From: Bacillus dicomae
GTDB lineage: Bacteria; Bacillota; Bacilli; Bacillales; Bacillaceae_G
DNA: 64,000 bases
NCBI RefSeq assembly: GCF_006494425.1
Contig: NZ_VHIV01000009.1
Span: 1-64,000 of the forward strand
Direction of reading: 5' to 3'
The notes beneath the pieces were generated by a model. That model was given only the letters and a program-made list of their open reading frames with translations, was not told where the DNA came from and made no database searches. Made by a program: the position numbers and the translations under genes. The number at the start of each line of letters is the position of its first letter. Within the stretch, counting starts at the first letter, position 1. Positions 44,671 through 53,521 of this stretch are shown piece by piece.

Positions 44671-44715
44671 AACTTTAATCAGCCCTCACCAATCAGGCTT
44701 TCACGCCAAAATAAA
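44662..44715 (+). repeat. bcr1-type repeat, copy 3 (truncated)
   Basis: Starts ATAAA-GTGAAACTTTAATCAG and continues CCCTCACCAATCAGGC, then is cut off; a second ATAAA is at 44711-44715. It belongs to the same shortened subtype as copy 4. Its first bases are the end of the acetyltransferase gene. Confidence 0.7.
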
Positions 44716-44760
44716 AGACCTTTTTAACGATTTTATTCCATCGCTAAAAAGGTCTTTTTC
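44713..44760. terminator. Bidirectional terminator, acetyltransferase / yutM
   Basis: AAAAGACCTTTTTA and its complement around an 18-base loop. Confidence 0.8.
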
Positions 44761-44776
44761 TATTTCAGCTAAAAAC

Positions 44777-45130
44777 TTAGCACTCTTCTGGCTTACCAGC
44801 GTTCGTCGCTGTACGGAAAGATGATCCACATCCGCATGATGCGATTGCGTTTGGATTATCAATTGTGAATCCGCCGCCAAGCATAGATTGTTTATAATCA
44901 ATTTTTACTCCTTTAACAATGGGAGCACTTTCTGTATCGATAACAAATTCAACACCGAAAAACTCAAGAACTGTGTCGTCTTCTTTTGGTTCTATCTCAA
45001 ATCCTAATCCGTAAGAAAGACCACTACATCCGCCGCCGTGTACAGCAAGGCGCACGTACTTCTCTCCATCTTCAGCATCTTTTAACATATCTTTAATTTG
45101 AAAAGCTGCTTGTTCTGTTACTTCAATCAT
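44777..45130 (-). CDS. yutM: HesB/IscA (A-type) Fe-S carrier protein (YutM)
   Basis: A 117-residue A-type carrier. The three conserved cysteines are present: GGGCSGLSYG (about residue 34) and the SCGCGSSF pair near the end. It accepts and delivers Fe-S clusters. The ATG at 45130 has AAAGGA at a long spacing; earlier in-frame starts lack support. It follows dapF by 41 bases on the same strand and is probably co-transcribed. Confidence 0.93.
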   Translation of the reverse strand: MIEVTEQAAFQIKDMLKDAEDGEKYVRLAVHGGGCSGLSYGLGFEIEPKEDDTVLEFFGVEFVIDTESAPIVKGVKIDYKQSMLGGGFTIDNPNAIASCGCGSSFRTATNAGKPEEC

Positions 45131-45171
45131 GAAATACACCATCCTTTCTGTTCTCATTCTATTATACATCT

Positions 45172-46038
45172 TTACGCTTCTATCTTGTACTCATACACTC
45201 CGCGGCAAATTACTTCTGCTGGTCCTTTCATTAACACGTTGCCTTCTTCTGTCCATGCAATCATTAAATCGCCGCCAGCTAAATGAACTGTAATTTCCTT
45301 ACCACGCTCCATCTTTCCATTTAAAATAGAGGCTACAACTGCAGCACACGCCCCTGTTCCGCAAGCTTGTGTTACACCAGATCCTCGTTCCCAAACGCGG
45401 AAGTTCATCTCTTCCTCATTTAAAATTTCGATGAATTCAACATTTACTCGTTCTGGGAACATTTCATGTGTCTCAAGAACTGGGCCAAGTGTTGTAAGAG
45501 GTGCTTGTTCTACATCATCAACAAAAATAACTGCATGCGGATTCCCCATTGAAACAGCCGTAAATGCATAACGATGATTGTTGTATAAGAAGTTCTCACG
45601 AATAAATGGTGTTTCACCTTCGCCAAGCATCGGTATTTCTGCACGTGTTAAACGAGGTGCTCCCATATCGATTTTCGCTAACGTAACTTTCCCTTCTTCT
45701 ACCGTTACTTCCGCCGTTACAATACCAGCTAACGTTTCAATTCTGAAAACTGTATCTTCTACTAGTTTATGCTCATACGCATATTTCGCTACGCAGCGTA
45801 AACCGTTACCACAGCTCTTTCCTTCTGAACCATCATTATTAAACATACGCATTTTCACCGGCGCTACGTCAGATGGACAAATTAAAATCATTCCATCTGC
45901 TCCAATACCAGTATTAATATTCGAAACCTTTTCCGCCACAAGAGCTAACTCTTCTTCTGGAATTTGTTCTTCAAACATATTTACATATATATAACTATTG
46001 CCAAGACCATGCATTTTTGTAAAAGAAAATTGGCTCAT
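45172..46038 (-). CDS. dapF: Diaminopimelate epimerase
   Basis: A 288-residue enzyme that converts LL- to meso-diaminopimelate for lysine and peptidoglycan. The two catalytic cysteines lie in [10 protein letters not shown] (about residue 75) and [10 protein letters not shown] (about residue 226). Full length for the family. It leads a short unit with yutM. Confidence 0.97.
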   Translation of the reverse strand: MSQFSFTKMHGLGNSYIYVNMFEEQIPEEELALVAEKVSNINTGIGADGMILICPSDVAPVKMRMFNNDGSEGKSCGNGLRCVAKYAYEHKLVEDTVFRIETLAGIVTAEVTVEEGKVTLAKIDMGAPRLTRAEIPMLGEGETPFIRENFLYNNHRYAFTAVSMGNPHAVIFVDDVEQAPLTTLGPVLETHEMFPERVNVEFIEILNEEEMNFRVWERGSGVTQACGTGACAAVVASILNGKMERGKEITVHLAGGDLMIAWTEEGNVLMKGPAEVICRGVYEYKIEA

Positions 46039-46168
46039 TTGTATTCACTCCAAAAATAATTTGTTATTTCAAGTATAAAATGCACGCTTTTAGAACACAA
46101 TATGAATGTCCCCCGTTTCTCATATTTGACAACATTTGGCGATGAGCCATTCTTGCGCAAATTGTGTA

Positions 46169-46202
46169 AGAAAAAAGCCCTTCTAAAAGGGTCTTTTTTT
46201 AT
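46169..46202. terminator. Hairpin between dapF and yuzB
   Basis: AAAAGCCCTT and AAGGGTCTTTTT form a short stem with A/T runs on both sides. Confidence 0.55.
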
Positions 46203-46255
46203 TTACATACAATATTATCCTCCCCTGCGAACAAAGACTTTATCTAATAGAAAAA

Positions 46256-46284
46256 GAAAAAAGTGCTGCCGATTGCAACACCTT
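46256..46284 (-). terminator. Terminator of yuzB
   Basis: On the minus strand GTGTTGC-AATCG-GCAGCAC is followed by a T-rich run; it begins at the stop codon. Confidence 0.8.
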
Positions 46285-46522
46285 AAAACATTGGATTTTC
46301 ATCCAAATACTCATATACATTATTAACAAGTTCTTCTACTGTAGCACCTTGTACAACTTCACCATTTACAAGTGCAAACGGTCCTTCAAAACAAATACCA
46401 CAATATCCTAAACAACCATACTCCATTACATCTAAATTCGGATCTTTTTCTAATTTCTCTAAAGCTGCTTGTGAACCACTCGCAAGGTTACCTACACAAA
46501 ATTCAATTAATGGTTTAATCAA
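46283..46522 (-). CDS. yuzB: YuzB family (DUF1450) protein
   Basis: A 79-residue protein of the YuzB/DUF1450 family with the cysteine pattern FCVGN...[10 protein letters not shown], like a small thioredoxin-like or ferredoxin-like fold. Function is unknown, but it is usually found near yutJ and yutI as here. GGGGGGAGAATTTTG precedes the ATG. Confidence 0.9.
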
Positions 46523-46872
46523 AATTCTCCCCCCTGTACTACAAAAAAAATTACCTTCTGAATATCTATAAGAAGAAAACTAAGCTGTTTCTTGTTGTTT
46601 TCGTTATACATTCTAAACTATTTAGTTACTTCACTATTTCACTTCAAAGTAGATGATTTTATTTTATATAACATGCTACTTGCGATGAAATGGTAACTAA
46701 ATAAGAAAAACAGTTTACTCTACTTTTCTTCTTATTGTACAACAGAGTATTCATTCATGCATTGTTATTTGTTCACAAATTCGATATAATTTGATTGAGT
46801 AAAGTCAAAATATTTTATTAATATAAAATTTTATGATTAGGGGATATTTCAACAGAAAAGGGGTAATCCATC
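46523..46872. other. Divergent yuzB-yutJ intergenic region
   Basis: 350 bases, AT-rich. It holds a good plus-strand promoter at 46762-46790 and no other feature I can recognise. Confidence 0.6.
46762..46790 (+). promoter_or_regulatory. SigA promoter of yutJ
   Basis: TTGTTA at 46762-46767 and TATAAT at 46785-46790 with a 17-base spacer, about 80 bases before the start codon. Confidence 0.65.
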
Positions 46873-47943
46873 ATGAAACACCTCGTAATATTAGGTGGCG
46901 GCTACGGTGGAATGAGAATTCTGCAGCGGCTACTTCCAAGCAACCAACTTCCAGATGATGTACAAGTGACATTAATCGACAAAGTACCATATCATTGTTT
47001 CAAAACTGAATATTATGCATTAGTTGCGGGTACTATTTCAGAAACGCATATTCGTATACCGTTTCCCGAGCACCCACGACTCAATATTCAATACGGCACA
47101 ATAACAAATATTGATCTCGAAGAAAAAGCTGTTCATCTCGATGGCGGCGAAGCAATCCAATATGATGATTTAATTATTGGACTTGGCTGTGAGGATAAAT
47201 ACCATAACGTTCCTGGAGCGAAGGAATATACACATAGCCTACAATCGATTGAACAAACACGTAAGACATATGAACAATTAAATAGTCTAGAACCAAATGC
47301 AACAGTAGCTGTCGTTGGTGCTGGCTTAAGTGGCGTTGAAGTAGCAAGCGAACTTCGTGAAAGCCGTTCTGATTTAAAAATCTATTTATTTGATCGAAAG
47401 GATAGAATTTTATTCCCATATCCAGAGAAATTAAGTAGATATGTAGAAGAGTGGTTTGTAAAGCATAAAGTTAACATTATACGAAACTCTAACATTACAA
47501 AAGTAGAACCAAATATTGTGTACAACCACGATGAGCCACTTGAATGTGATGCAATCGTCTGGACAGCTGGTATTCAAGCAAATGAAGTTGTTCGAAACCT
47601 TCCAGTTGAACAAGATGGTAGCGGACGGGTTGTTTTAACAAAATATCACAATATTCCAAACAATGAGCACGTGTATGTTGTAGGAGATTGCGCAGCACTT
47701 CCACACGCACCATCTGCCCAACTTGCTGAAGGTCAAGGAGAACAAATTGTCCAAATATTATTAAAACGTTGGAACAATGAACCACTTCCTGACGAACTAC
47801 CTGTCATTAAATTAAAAGGTGTTCTCGGCTCTCTTGGTAAGAAGCACGGCTTTGGTTTACTAGCAAACCAACCATTAATGGGACGTGTACCGAGATTATT
47901 AAAGTCCGGGATCCTCTGGATGTACAAATATCATAACGGTTAA
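46873..47943 (+). CDS. yutJ: NADH dehydrogenase-like FAD oxidoreductase (YutJ)
   Basis: A 356-residue two-dinucleotide-domain flavoprotein. VILGGGYGGMRIL is the FAD motif, VAVVGAGLSGVEVASEL the NAD(P)H motif and VYVVGDCAALP the closing FAD motif. It resembles type II NADH dehydrogenases but is shorter than YumB at the C-terminus. The electron acceptor is unknown. AAAAGGGGTAATCCATC precedes the ATG. Confidence 0.92.
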   Translation: MKHLVILGGGYGGMRILQRLLPSNQLPDDVQVTLIDKVPYHCFKTEYYALVAGTISETHIRIPFPEHPRLNIQYGTITNIDLEEKAVHLDGGEAIQYDDLIIGLGCEDKYHNVPGAKEYTHSLQSIEQTRKTYEQLNSLEPNATVAVVGAGLSGVEVASELRESRSDLKIYLFDRKDRILFPYPEKLSRYVEEWFVKHKVNIIRNSNITKVEPNIVYNHDEPLECDAIVWTAGIQANEVVRNLPVEQDGSGRVVLTKYHNIPNNEHVYVVGDCAALPHAPSAQLAEGQGEQIVQILLKRWNNEPLPDELPVIKLKGVLGSLGKKHGFGLLANQPLMGRVPRLLKSGILWMYKYHNG

Positions 47944-48159
47944 TACTTTACAGGCAGTCTCTTTTATTCTTTAAAAGATAATTATCAGACACATCTTTCT
48001 CAACATGAAGAATGATTTATTTTTCATTTTTATATTAAAAACTAGTGATAAACAGTGTATGCTATTTATAAGTTGTTTATTATTTCCTTTAAGGCCGAAG
48101 ACATTCGGTCTTATTTTTTATGTTGTAAATACTTTTACAGGAGGTATTCCATTTCACTT

Positions 48160-48333
48160 ATGAACTTAACGAAACTAAACGATCGAATAGAAGCGAAGAA
48201 GAAAGAATTGAGCTATCTCGTTGAAAAGTACGGATTCACTCATGATAAAGTAATTTCTTTCAGCCAAGAATTAGATCGTTTACTTAACTTATTAATAAAA
48301 CTCAAAACGAAGAAAAAACGTTGTTCTTTATAA
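48160..48333 (+). CDS. Spo0E-family aspartyl-phosphate phosphatase
   Basis: A 57-residue helical hairpin with the family signature SQELDRLLN. Such phosphatases dephosphorylate Spo0A~P and delay sporulation; the target of this one is not known. The ATG at 48160 is 15 bases from AGGAGG, an unusually long spacing. An in-frame ATT at 48151 has six-base spacing and could be a rare start, adding Ile-Ser-Leu (or Met-Ser-Leu). Confidence 0.88.
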   Translation: MNLTKLNDRIEAKKKELSYLVEKYGFTHDKVISFSQELDRLLNLLIKLKTKKKRCSL

Positions 48334-48360
48334 CTGTTATTCTCTCTTTTTTGATACGAT

Positions 48361-48486
48361 ATAAAGTGAAACTTTAATCAGCCCTCACCAATCGGGCTTT
48401 TACGGGCAGCCCGACCCCCACCTAACTTCTTTGCTTTCACTGAATTTTGAGGTGGGGGTTTTACTGCCAGCAAATAGCGGGATAAC
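48361..48486 (+). repeat. bcr1-type repeat, copy 4 (short subtype)
   Basis: 126 bases from ATAAA to GCGGG-ATAAC. Compared with copies 2 and 5 it lacks about 32 internal bases that form the first hairpin (CAGTGG…CCACTG), but keeps the GACCCCCACC/GGTGGGGGT hairpin and both ends. It ends 22 bases before the fetA start codon. Confidence 0.82.
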
Positions 48487-48508
48487 TAAAATCAGAAAGG
48501 AGCCATCT

Positions 48509-49168
48509 ATGTTTATATTAAAAGACGTTACATATAAAGATATACTACACATTCCTTATTTACAGATTCAAAAAGAAAAAATCACATGTATTATCGGTGA
48601 GAGTGGGAGTGGCAAAAGTACATTGCTCCGTATGTTAAATGATTTGCAGTCTCCAACATCCGGTACAATTGAATATAACGGCAAACTAATTTCTGATTAC
48701 CCCCCTATTCAATTACGACGTGACGTAGTCATGCTTGGACAAACGCCACCTATTTTTGATGGGACGATTAAAGACAATCTATTAATGGGGCTTCGTCTTT
48801 CCGAAAAACCATTTCCAAATGATGATATTTTGCGAAGCGCATTAACGACTGTTAGCTTAGAAAAAAATTTAGAGGATAATGCCGGTTCCTTATCAGGCGG
48901 GGAAAAACAACGACTTGCTTTTGCACGTATCGTACTTATGGATCCACCTGTTTATTTATTAGATGAACCAACCTCGGCACTAGATAGCGATACAGAACGC
49001 CGCGTTATGAAACAATTTACTATACTAGCAAGAGAAAAGAAAAAAACAGTTATCTTCATCACACACTCGCAACAACTTCCAGAAGAAATTGCAGACGATA
49101 TTATTGAAATTAGTAAAACAAACGGTGCAACTAGAAAGGAAGTGCTCTCAGTTGAAGGGCGTTATTGA
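48509..49168 (+). CDS. fetA: ABC transporter ATP-binding protein (FetA/YbbL type)
   Basis: A 219-residue ATPase. Walker A is GESGSGKST, the signature LSGGEKQRLAFAR, Walker B VYLLDEP. With the overlapping permease it forms a FetAB-type pair, implicated in iron export in E. coli under oxidative stress. The ATG at 48509 follows AAAGGAGCCATCT; the frame upstream runs through bcr1 and is not coding. Confidence 0.93.
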   Translation: MFILKDVTYKDILHIPYLQIQKEKITCIIGESGSGKSTLLRMLNDLQSPTSGTIEYNGKLISDYPPIQLRRDVVMLGQTPPIFDGTIKDNLLMGLRLSEKPFPNDDILRSALTTVSLEKNLEDNAGSLSGGEKQRLAFARIVLMDPPVYLLDEPTSALDSDTERRVMKQFTILAREKKKTVIFITHSQQLPEEIADDIIEISKTNGATRKEVLSVEGRY

Positions 49169-49949
49169 ACTCCAAATTTGGCAACTTGCCGCTGCATATA
49201 TTTTCATTCTTATTTTAATCGGGCTTGTGAAATTAAAAGGAATACCGCGCGAAAAACAAATCGCGCTCGCAACATTCCGTATGACGATTCAGCTCGTACT
49301 TGTTGCCTACGTCCTTACATACGTATTTGAAAACAGTAATCCATTTTATACAATTGCTCTCATTACTTCTATTACTACCTTTGCAATCTTTAATATTTAT
49401 AAACGAGTTAACATCCCAATGTCTAAAGAATTAAAACGAGTAGCCGCCCTTTCCATGGTTGCCGGATCAATTGGGCCACTTCTACTATTTATCTTTGTTA
49501 TTATCGGTCATGACCCTTGGTATGCGCCGCAATATATCGTTCCGATTACAGGTATGTTAGTTGGTAATGCAATGACTGGTGTTTCTCTCGGTGCAAATAC
49601 GTTCTTAAACAACATGAAATCACAAAGAGGTCAAATTGAAGGGGCACTTATGCTAGGCGCAACACCGAAAGAAGCCGCTGCTCCGCTCATACGCGACGCT
49701 TTTGACTCCGCTATTTTACCAACAATTAATTCTATGGTCGGAATGGGAATTATAAGCTTACCGGGCATGATGACCGGTCAAATCTTATCTGGTGTATCAC
49801 CATTTACAGCCATTCAATATCAAATCGCTATCATACTTGGTATTTCAGGAAGTACCGCTTTTGCTGTTATTATCTTTTTACAGCTTGGCTATAAAACATT
49901 CTTTAATAAGAGGTGTCAGTTGAAGGAGATTGATTATGGCGGGCGGTAA
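49152..49949 (+). CDS. fetB: FetB/YbbM family permease (UPF0014)
   Basis: A 265-residue membrane protein with seven or so helices. The conserved GLVKLKGI, TFRMTIQL, GMLVGNAMTGVSLGAN and the GATPKEAAAPLIRDAF loop define the family. TTG at 49152 follows AAGGAAGTG and overlaps fetA by 17 bases, so the two are coupled. The role as iron exporter is inferred from E. coli FetAB. Confidence 0.93.
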   Translation: MKGVIELQIWQLAAAYIFILILIGLVKLKGIPREKQIALATFRMTIQLVLVAYVLTYVFENSNPFYTIALITSITTFAIFNIYKRVNIPMSKELKRVAALSMVAGSIGPLLLFIFVIIGHDPWYAPQYIVPITGMLVGNAMTGVSLGANTFLNNMKSQRGQIEGALMLGATPKEAAAPLIRDAFDSAILPTINSMVGMGIISLPGMMTGQILSGVSPFTAIQYQIAIILGISGSTAFAVIIFLQLGYKTFFNKRCQLKEIDYGGR

Positions 49950-49968
49950 ATGATGCACCTTTCTCGGT

Positions 49969-50066
49969 GAGTGAAATTATATCAACGATTTTTTGAATAT
50001 ATCTATCGCAACTCAAAATATATCAACGATTCGACAAGGAATATCGACTTACCGACAAAAAATGAC
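49969..50066 (+). repeat. Second dispersed repeat family, copy B
   Basis: TTATATCAACGATT and ATATATCAACGATT units alternate with AATATATC and GGAATATCGACTTACC; the end is CGACAAAAAATGAC. Aligns over its whole length with the reverse complement of 10811-10911. It sits between fetB and a GGAGGCT-type terminator. Confidence 0.75.
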
Positions 50067-50069
50067 AAT

Positions 50070-50103
50070 AAAAAAGAGGAGGCTACTCGCCTCCTCTTTT
50101 ACT
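50070..50103. terminator. Bidirectional terminator, fetB / yjdM
   Basis: AAAAGAGGAGGC and GCCTCCTCTTTT with a small loop. Confidence 0.9.
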
Positions 50104-50444
50104 TACGCCTTCTTAACGAATTGTGATTTTAACTTCATAGCTCCGAAACCGTCGATTTTGCAATCAATATCGTGATCGCCATCAACTAGACGGATACTCT
50201 TTACTTTCGTACCGATCTTCACAACTGAAGAAGTTCCTTTTACTTTTAAATCTTTAATGACAGTAACAGCATCGCCGTCTTGAAGAACGTTTCCGTTTGC
50301 ATCTTTTACAACTTTTGCACCATCATTATTTTCAGCTTCTGCTTCTTGGCCCCACTCATGAGCACATTCTGGACATACGAAAAGAACGCCATCCTCATAC
50401 GTATATTCTGAATTACATTTTGGACAATTTGGTAAAGTAGCCAT
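50103..50444 (-). CDS. yjdM: Zinc-ribbon protein YjdM (PhnA family)
   Basis: A 113-residue protein with an N-terminal zinc ribbon (CPKC at 8-11 region, CPEC about 16 residues later) and the C-terminal PhnA domain ([15 protein letters not shown]…[16 protein letters not shown]). Despite the old name, a phosphonatase role is not supported for this family. The ATG at 50444 has CGGAGGAAATGAATTT; the earlier start at 50465 lies upstream of that site. Confidence 0.92.
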   Translation of the reverse strand: MATLPNCPKCNSEYTYEDGVLFVCPECAHEWGQEAEAENNDGAKVVKDANGNVLQDGDAVTVIKDLKVKGTSSVVKIGTKVKSIRLVDGDHDIDCKIDGFGAMKLKSQFVKKA

Positions 50445-50963
50445 AAATTCATTTCCTCCGTTCATTATTTATACGTAAAAATCAAAATTGATGTTTACAT
50501 CTCGATAAATAAAATTTGTATAGCATTTCTATATAGTGCCATAGTCTCACGTTATTGACAAGCCTACCTCAAATTCTCATTTTTTATTGTATTTTACAAA
50601 ATTTCAATTCGTATGGTGTTTCCAAGTAAAAAAGAAGAACCTTCACAAGATTCTCCTTTTCAAAATGAACGAGTTCTCACTAGAGCCCCCAACCATTTTC
50701 CTCAATGTAAAATTGATACTCTTCTAGCTCATCTTCACTTAACTTCTTATTATTCTCATATACTTCTTGCCATTCAAAATAGCCTTCACTTAAATATATT
50801 AGAATACTTATGAATGATACGTTCAATACACTAAGTTAAGCATTTTACATATTTGATAATAAAAATGTTTCACATGAAACTATCTATATTTTGTATTACC
50901 TCGTCCCTACACAATGTGTGTAAAAACACTACAAAAAGACGCCCTTTTCAAAGAGGCTTCTTT
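50445..50963. other. Intergenic region with a possible small ORF remnant
   Basis: 519 bases between yjdM and the CPBP protease gene. It contains the acidic minus-strand frame at 50680-50826 and an imperfect hairpin near 50933-50963 that probably terminates the CPBP gene. Otherwise AT-rich with nothing I recognise. Confidence 0.5.
50680..50826 (-). pseudogene. Acidic 48-codon frame, possible gene remnant
   Basis: From a TTG at 50826 the frame codes a short hydrophobic stretch, then YFEWQEVYENNKK and LSEDELEEYQFYIEENGWGL. The C-terminal part has protein-like composition and helix periodicity, but there is no ribosome binding site, and a stop lies four codons upstream. It may be the tail of a decayed gene or chance. 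Confidence 0.3.
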
Positions 50964-51644
50964 TTATAGTTGAAAATCTACTAATAAATAAAATGAATTG
51001 TTTAATATATGAATCCCCCATGGGACGAGTAAATTATTTGTTTTCTTATAAGTGTAAGCTAAACATATACCGCCACCCAAAATATATAAAACACTCCCTA
51101 AAGTAAGTGGATGTCCTAAAGTAAATATAAAAGCACTTATAACAATACTACTGAGCGTAGAAAAGCGCTGAGATAATTTCGCGAAAAACATTCCCCGAAA
51201 TAGAAGTTCTTCCCAAACTGGTGCAAAAACTGTGAGCACCACTACGTATATAATGATTTCACTTTTAGTAGGCTCTATGACTATATTAGGCTCATCCACA
51301 CTAACTCCCGTTGGTAGAATTAAATTTAATACCGCAAGATATATAAGCAGTACGATCATCGTCATTACTATCGTTACATAATGTTTGAAATTATTGAACT
51401 GTATTGATTTTAATAACTGTAAACAGTAATTTCTTGCTGGTGAATATATTAAAATAATAGTGAGAAATGTTAAAGGCGGAATAAGATAATTTACATACCA
51501 CGGATATAATGAGAAGTCATATAAAAAGTTCAAAAAACCAATTCCATGCATGACCCCAAAAATAATTACTATCATGCTAATTACTTCACGCATACTCATT
51601 TGTACATTTTTTTCTTTATATGTAACTAATTCCGTGTCCATCAT
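50964..51644 (-). CDS. CPBP family intramembrane metalloprotease (type II CAAX protease-like)
   Basis: A 226-residue membrane protein with about seven helices. Active-site motifs are complete: EELLFRG (Glu-Glu-x3-Arg), FTLGHP with its His, and a final HILNN. In Firmicutes such proteins often serve in bacteriocin immunity or signal processing; none can be named here. GGAGGGGAT precedes the start. Confidence 0.9.
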   Translation of the reverse strand: MMDTELVTYKEKNVQMSMREVISMIVIIFGVMHGIGFLNFLYDFSLYPWYVNYLIPPLTFLTIILIYSPARNYCLQLLKSIQFNNFKHYVTIVMTMIVLLIYLAVLNLILPTGVSVDEPNIVIEPTKSEIIIYVVVLTVFAPVWEELLFRGMFFAKLSQRFSTLSSIVISAFIFTLGHPLTLGSVLYILGGGICLAYTYKKTNNLLVPWGIHILNNSFYLLVDFQL

Positions 51645-51699
51645 ATCCCCTCCAGTATAATTAAACCTTTTTAACCATTATATACCAAATTCAATGTAA

Positions 51700-51735
51700 A
51701 AAAAGACAATACACCACAATGTATTGTCCATTTTC
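51700..51735 (-). terminator. Terminator of the nucleotidyltransferase gene
   Basis: GACAATACA and TGTATTGTC flank a 6-base loop, followed by a T run on the minus strand. Confidence 0.85.
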
Positions 51736-51739
51736 TTCC

Positions 51740-52534
51740 CTACCATTTCTCTCTACATGTTTTAATTAAATGCAGTAAGTACTTCTTCGTCATATCTGCT
51801 CTTCTCCACCTTGAGAGCATTCGCTTTTCTTTTGGATTCTGCCGTATTCTCGCTACTTCTTTTAATAAAAGCTCCCATTCTTCCGCTGGATGTTCTAATA
51901 AGTATTGTAGCCCTCTATCTTTTGAAACGATTGTTTTATGATCTAGTGTATATAAAATACGCCCCATCGTAACGACCGCTGATTCTACCCATTCTTCTAT
52001 AAAGAATAAATATGGCTGCTTCGCCTTACCACTCCAGTACTGTTCTACGTTGTATTTCATCGTATTGACTACATCATCCCACCTTATTTGAAACGGGAGA
52101 TCCTCTGCTTCTTTCCCGATAACTGTAATACCTTGATTTTTCAATGTCCACCATGTGACTGCATTAATGTCCCAATGACCTATATTCGCCTTACCATCTG
52201 CACAATACACGTACTCATTCATTTCATCATTGTATTTTCCTAAATCAGCTAGTGGAATATACATACCATCCATTCTTTTACCTAACGTACTACCGCCAAG
52301 TTTCTTATGAAGTTCTACCAGTTTCTGTTTTTCAGCTTCATTCACAGAATCACTTATTACCGTAATAAAATCAACATCGCTCGTTTCTGCATGAAACGCA
52401 CCGAGTGCGATGGAGCCGTAAATATATACCCCGACTATTTTTTCATCTAAAAAAATTTCTTTTAGCCCTACTATGTATTGCTCCATCAACTGCTCTACTT
52501 CTTTTGGTAACGCATGCTTTACTACACTCTCCAC
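51740..52534 (-). CDS. Aminoglycoside-type nucleotidyltransferase
   Basis: A 264-residue protein. The N-terminal nucleotidyltransferase motif is GSIALGAFHAETSDVDFI (Gly-Ser and Asp-x-Asp), and the C-terminal helical part resembles DUF4111, as in ANT(9)/ANT(3'')-like enzymes. Resistance to streptomycin- or spectinomycin-type drugs is possible but not shown. GTG at 52534 follows GGAGGG; the frame upstream crosses the yuzD terminator and is not coding. Confidence 0.88.
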   Translation of the reverse strand: MESVVKHALPKEVEQLMEQYIVGLKEIFLDEKIVGVYIYGSIALGAFHAETSDVDFITVISDSVNEAEKQKLVELHKKLGGSTLGKRMDGMYIPLADLGKYNDEMNEYVYCADGKANIGHWDINAVTWWTLKNQGITVIGKEAEDLPFQIRWDDVVNTMKYNVEQYWSGKAKQPYLFFIEEWVESAVVTMGRILYTLDHKTIVSKDRGLQYLLEHPAEEWELLLKEVARIRQNPKEKRMLSRWRRADMTKKYLLHLIKTCREKW

Positions 52535-52550
52535 ATCTATCCCTCCAATA

Positions 52551-52578
52551 AAAAAAGCCTTTGCAAATTCGCAAAGAC
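52551..52578 (-). terminator. Terminator of yuzD
   Basis: AGTCTTTGC-GAATT-TGCAAAGGCT on the minus strand, followed by T7. It lies just before the nucleotidyltransferase start. Confidence 0.82.
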
Positions 52579-52586
52579 TTCCTGCT

Positions 52587-52895
52587 TTATAAATATTTCT
52601 CGATTTCTTCGTAAACATCCTTCAAACGAGGATTTCCTTCTCCAACAATTTCTCCATTTACAAGAACGACCGGATAAAATAAATCTTCCTCCACTACACG
52701 CTCTGCGAATGCTTTTTTATCTTCATCTTCTTGTTCTTCTTGAAAATCAATATACTCGAAATTAAATTTATTTTCTTGTCCTTCATATTTACGACCAATT
52801 GCTGCTTGTAACCACTCAAACGTTTCTGTTGAAGATGGCATTCCAACGCAGCTTGCACAAATTACTTTCGTCCCATACACTTGCACATTAACCAT
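52587..52895 (-). CDS. yuzD: YuzD family (DUF1462) thioredoxin-like protein
   Basis: A 102-residue protein with a thioredoxin-like fold: VYGTKVICASCVGMPSS carries a CxxC, and FYPVVLVNGEIVGEG is the cis-Pro region. It is conserved next to yutI in Bacillus, suggesting work with Fe-S assembly. The ATG at 52895 has GGGGGAGAAGAA; the longer frame is not used. Confidence 0.9.
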   Translation of the reverse strand: MVNVQVYGTKVICASCVGMPSSTETFEWLQAAIGRKYEGQENKFNFEYIDFQEEQEDEDKKAFAERVVEEDLFYPVVLVNGEIVGEGNPRLKDVYEEIEKYL

Positions 52896-53090
52896 TTCTT
52901 CTCCCCCACTTCTTGTTCTAACAGTATATTCAGATGTCTTATTACATAAGCACATCATTTTACAAACTTATTCCATACCCCTATACTGAAAAAACACAAT
53001 ACAATATTTCGACAATAAAACAAGAAGAGAAAAAATAGATTTTCCCCTCTATCTTGATTATAATAAAACTGATGAAAGGAGTCGATAAAA

Positions 53091-53327
53091 ATGGAAAACC
53101 CACATATGCAAGAACAAGTACTAGAAGTACTAGATAAATTACGTCCATTCTTACTTCGCGATGGCGGAGACGTTGAATTAGTAGACATTGAAGAAGGTAT
53201 CGTAAAATTACGCCTTATGGGTGCATGCGGAAGCTGCCCAAGTTCTACAATTACACTAAAAGCTGGTATCGAACGCGCATTACTTGAAGAAGTACCAGGC
53301 GTTATTGAAGTAGAACAAGTATTTTAA
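53091..53327 (+). CDS. yutI: NifU C-terminal-like Fe-S scaffold (YutI)
   Basis: A 78-residue NifU-domain protein. The cluster-binding motif is [10 protein letters not shown]. It carries or builds Fe-S clusters together with A-type carriers such as YutM in this window. GAAAGGAGTCGATAAAA precedes the ATG. Divergent from yuzD, the arrangement seen in other bacilli. Confidence 0.94.
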   Translation: MENPHMQEQVLEVLDKLRPFLLRDGGDVELVDIEEGIVKLRLMGACGSCPSSTITLKAGIERALLEEVPGVIEVEQVF

Positions 53328-53363
53328 TTAAAAGCGGAAGCGGCTCGTTCAAAGTCACTTTCT

Positions 53364-53393
53364 AAAAGGAGACCAAATTTGGTCTCCTTTTTT
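53364..53393 (+). terminator. Terminator of yutI
   Basis: AAAAGGAGACCAAA is followed at once by its complement, then T7. Confidence 0.85.
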
Positions 53394-53521
53394 TATTCAA
53401 ATAATACTTATCCGTTAACATCATAAAACAAAATTGGAAATCCTTCTCAAAAAATGCGATAATTGATACTATATAGTGAATCGTTCACACATATAAAGTA
53501 AAAAACATAGGGGGACGACAC

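Noticed and set aside
46102-46326. Plus-strand 74-codon frame between dapF and yuzB
   Set aside because: It runs through a terminator and the end of yuzB, and has no ribosome binding site.
50613-50813. Plus-strand 66-codon frame
   Set aside because: Poor composition, no ribosome binding site; the opposite strand looks more protein-like.
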